Part shown: one piece after another, positions 11,867-12,001 of the stretch | Layout: every line of letters begins with the position of its first letter | Position numbering within the stretch: the first letter of the stretch is position 1 | Source: an uncultured Johnsonella sp. | GTDB lineage: Bacteria > Bacillota > Clostridia > Lachnospirales > Lachnospiraceae | Assembly (NCBI GenBank): GCA_900766185.1 | Contig: CAAFUL010000011.1 | Location: forward strand, 1 to 12,001 | Direction: 5' to 3' | DNA: 12,001 bases | The notes under the pieces: model-generated | What the model was told of the DNA's origin: nothing | Databases searched by the model: none | What the model saw: only the letters and a program-made list of their open reading frames with translations | Program-made: the position numbers and the translations under genes

Positions 11867-12001
11867 CCAGAGAACTTAGCGAGAACGAGCCGTAAGGCGA
11901 AGTTCGAGCTTAGTCGTAGGCATGCCGTCGCCCTTAACGAATACGAGCGAAGCGAGTATGAGTTTAGTAGACGGCGAGCCAGAGAACTTAGCAAGAACAA
12001 G
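11866..12001. repeat. Palindromic, repetitive intergenic element after rpsH (runs past right edge)
   Basis: A 24-base direct repeat starts at 11866 and again at 11978 (period 112); the copies share GCCAGAGAACTTAGC and differ at two positions. The octamer GARYTTAG occurs four times (11872, 11906, 11960, 11984). Palindromes include GAACTT/AAGTTC (11872-11877, 11900-11905) around GCC-GTAA-GGC (11889-11898), and GCCGTC/GACGGC around an ATAC...GTAT core. Base composition is richer in GC than the neighbouring genes. No ribosome binding site or recognised gene is present, although the plus frame in phase with rpsH and one minus frame are both free of stops. It most resembles a dispersed REP-like or palindromic repeat. 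Confidence 0.7.

Noticed and set aside
11794..12000. 68-codon minus-strand frame covering the repeat after rpsH
   Set aside because: Its translation is simply the repeat read backwards plus the antisense of rpsH; no ribosome binding site. Kept only as an observation about the repeat.

Overview
The window reads as a chromosome segment from a low-GC Gram-positive bacterium of the class Clostridia, most probably the family Lachnospiraceae. This rests on the AT-rich DNA, strong AAGGAGG-type ribosome binding sites, the Firmicutes-type S10-spc ribosomal gene order, the short zinc-binding form of S14, and the sequence style of S10, L29 and L3. A genus cannot be fixed from this sequence alone.

Layout. 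Bases 1-192 are the 3' remnant of an IS5-like insertion sequence: an in-frame piece of transposase that stops early, followed by what looks like the right terminal inverted repeat. Bases 360-2456 carry two plus-strand genes for unrecognised membrane proteins: a small PH-like protein with a membrane hairpin, and a 486-residue protein with five membrane segments and a large, probably beta-propeller-like, C-terminal domain. A long stem-loop (2494-2576) separates them from two minus-strand genes (2608-3333 and 3359-3925). These two are clearly paralogues of each other, small membrane proteins with a cytoplasmic PH-like or YcxB-like domain. This left third is accessory DNA.

Bases 3926-4721 form a 796-base divergent intergenic region. 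Its right part holds a very good extended -10 promoter (4452-4480) and a structured 5' leader of about 235 nt. The rest is AT-rich, with several inverted repeats but no gene.

From 4722 to the right edge runs the S10-spc ribosomal protein operon, all on the plus strand: rpsJ, rplC, rplD, rplW, rplB, rpsS, rplV, rpsC, rplP, rpmC, rpsQ, rplN, rplX, rplE, rpsN, rpsH (S10-L3-L4-L23-L2-S19-L22-S3-L16-L29-S17-L14-L24-L5-S14-S8). All sixteen genes look complete. They are tightly packed, two pairs overlap, four consecutive genes except rplN start with GTG or TTG, and no internal terminator is evident. Together the products build both ribosomal subunits. The leader is the natural place for autogenous control, classically by L4 in Escherichia coli, but that mechanism is not demonstrated here.

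The most unexpected element is at the right edge. Directly after the rpsH stop, where rplF would normally follow closely, there are at least 135 bases of GC-richer repetitive DNA with a direct repeat at period 112 and nested palindromes. It appears to be a dispersed intergenic repeat inserted inside an essential operon. I see no convincing new defence or metabolic system. The best leads are this repeat, the S10 leader RNA and the paired membrane-protein paralogues.
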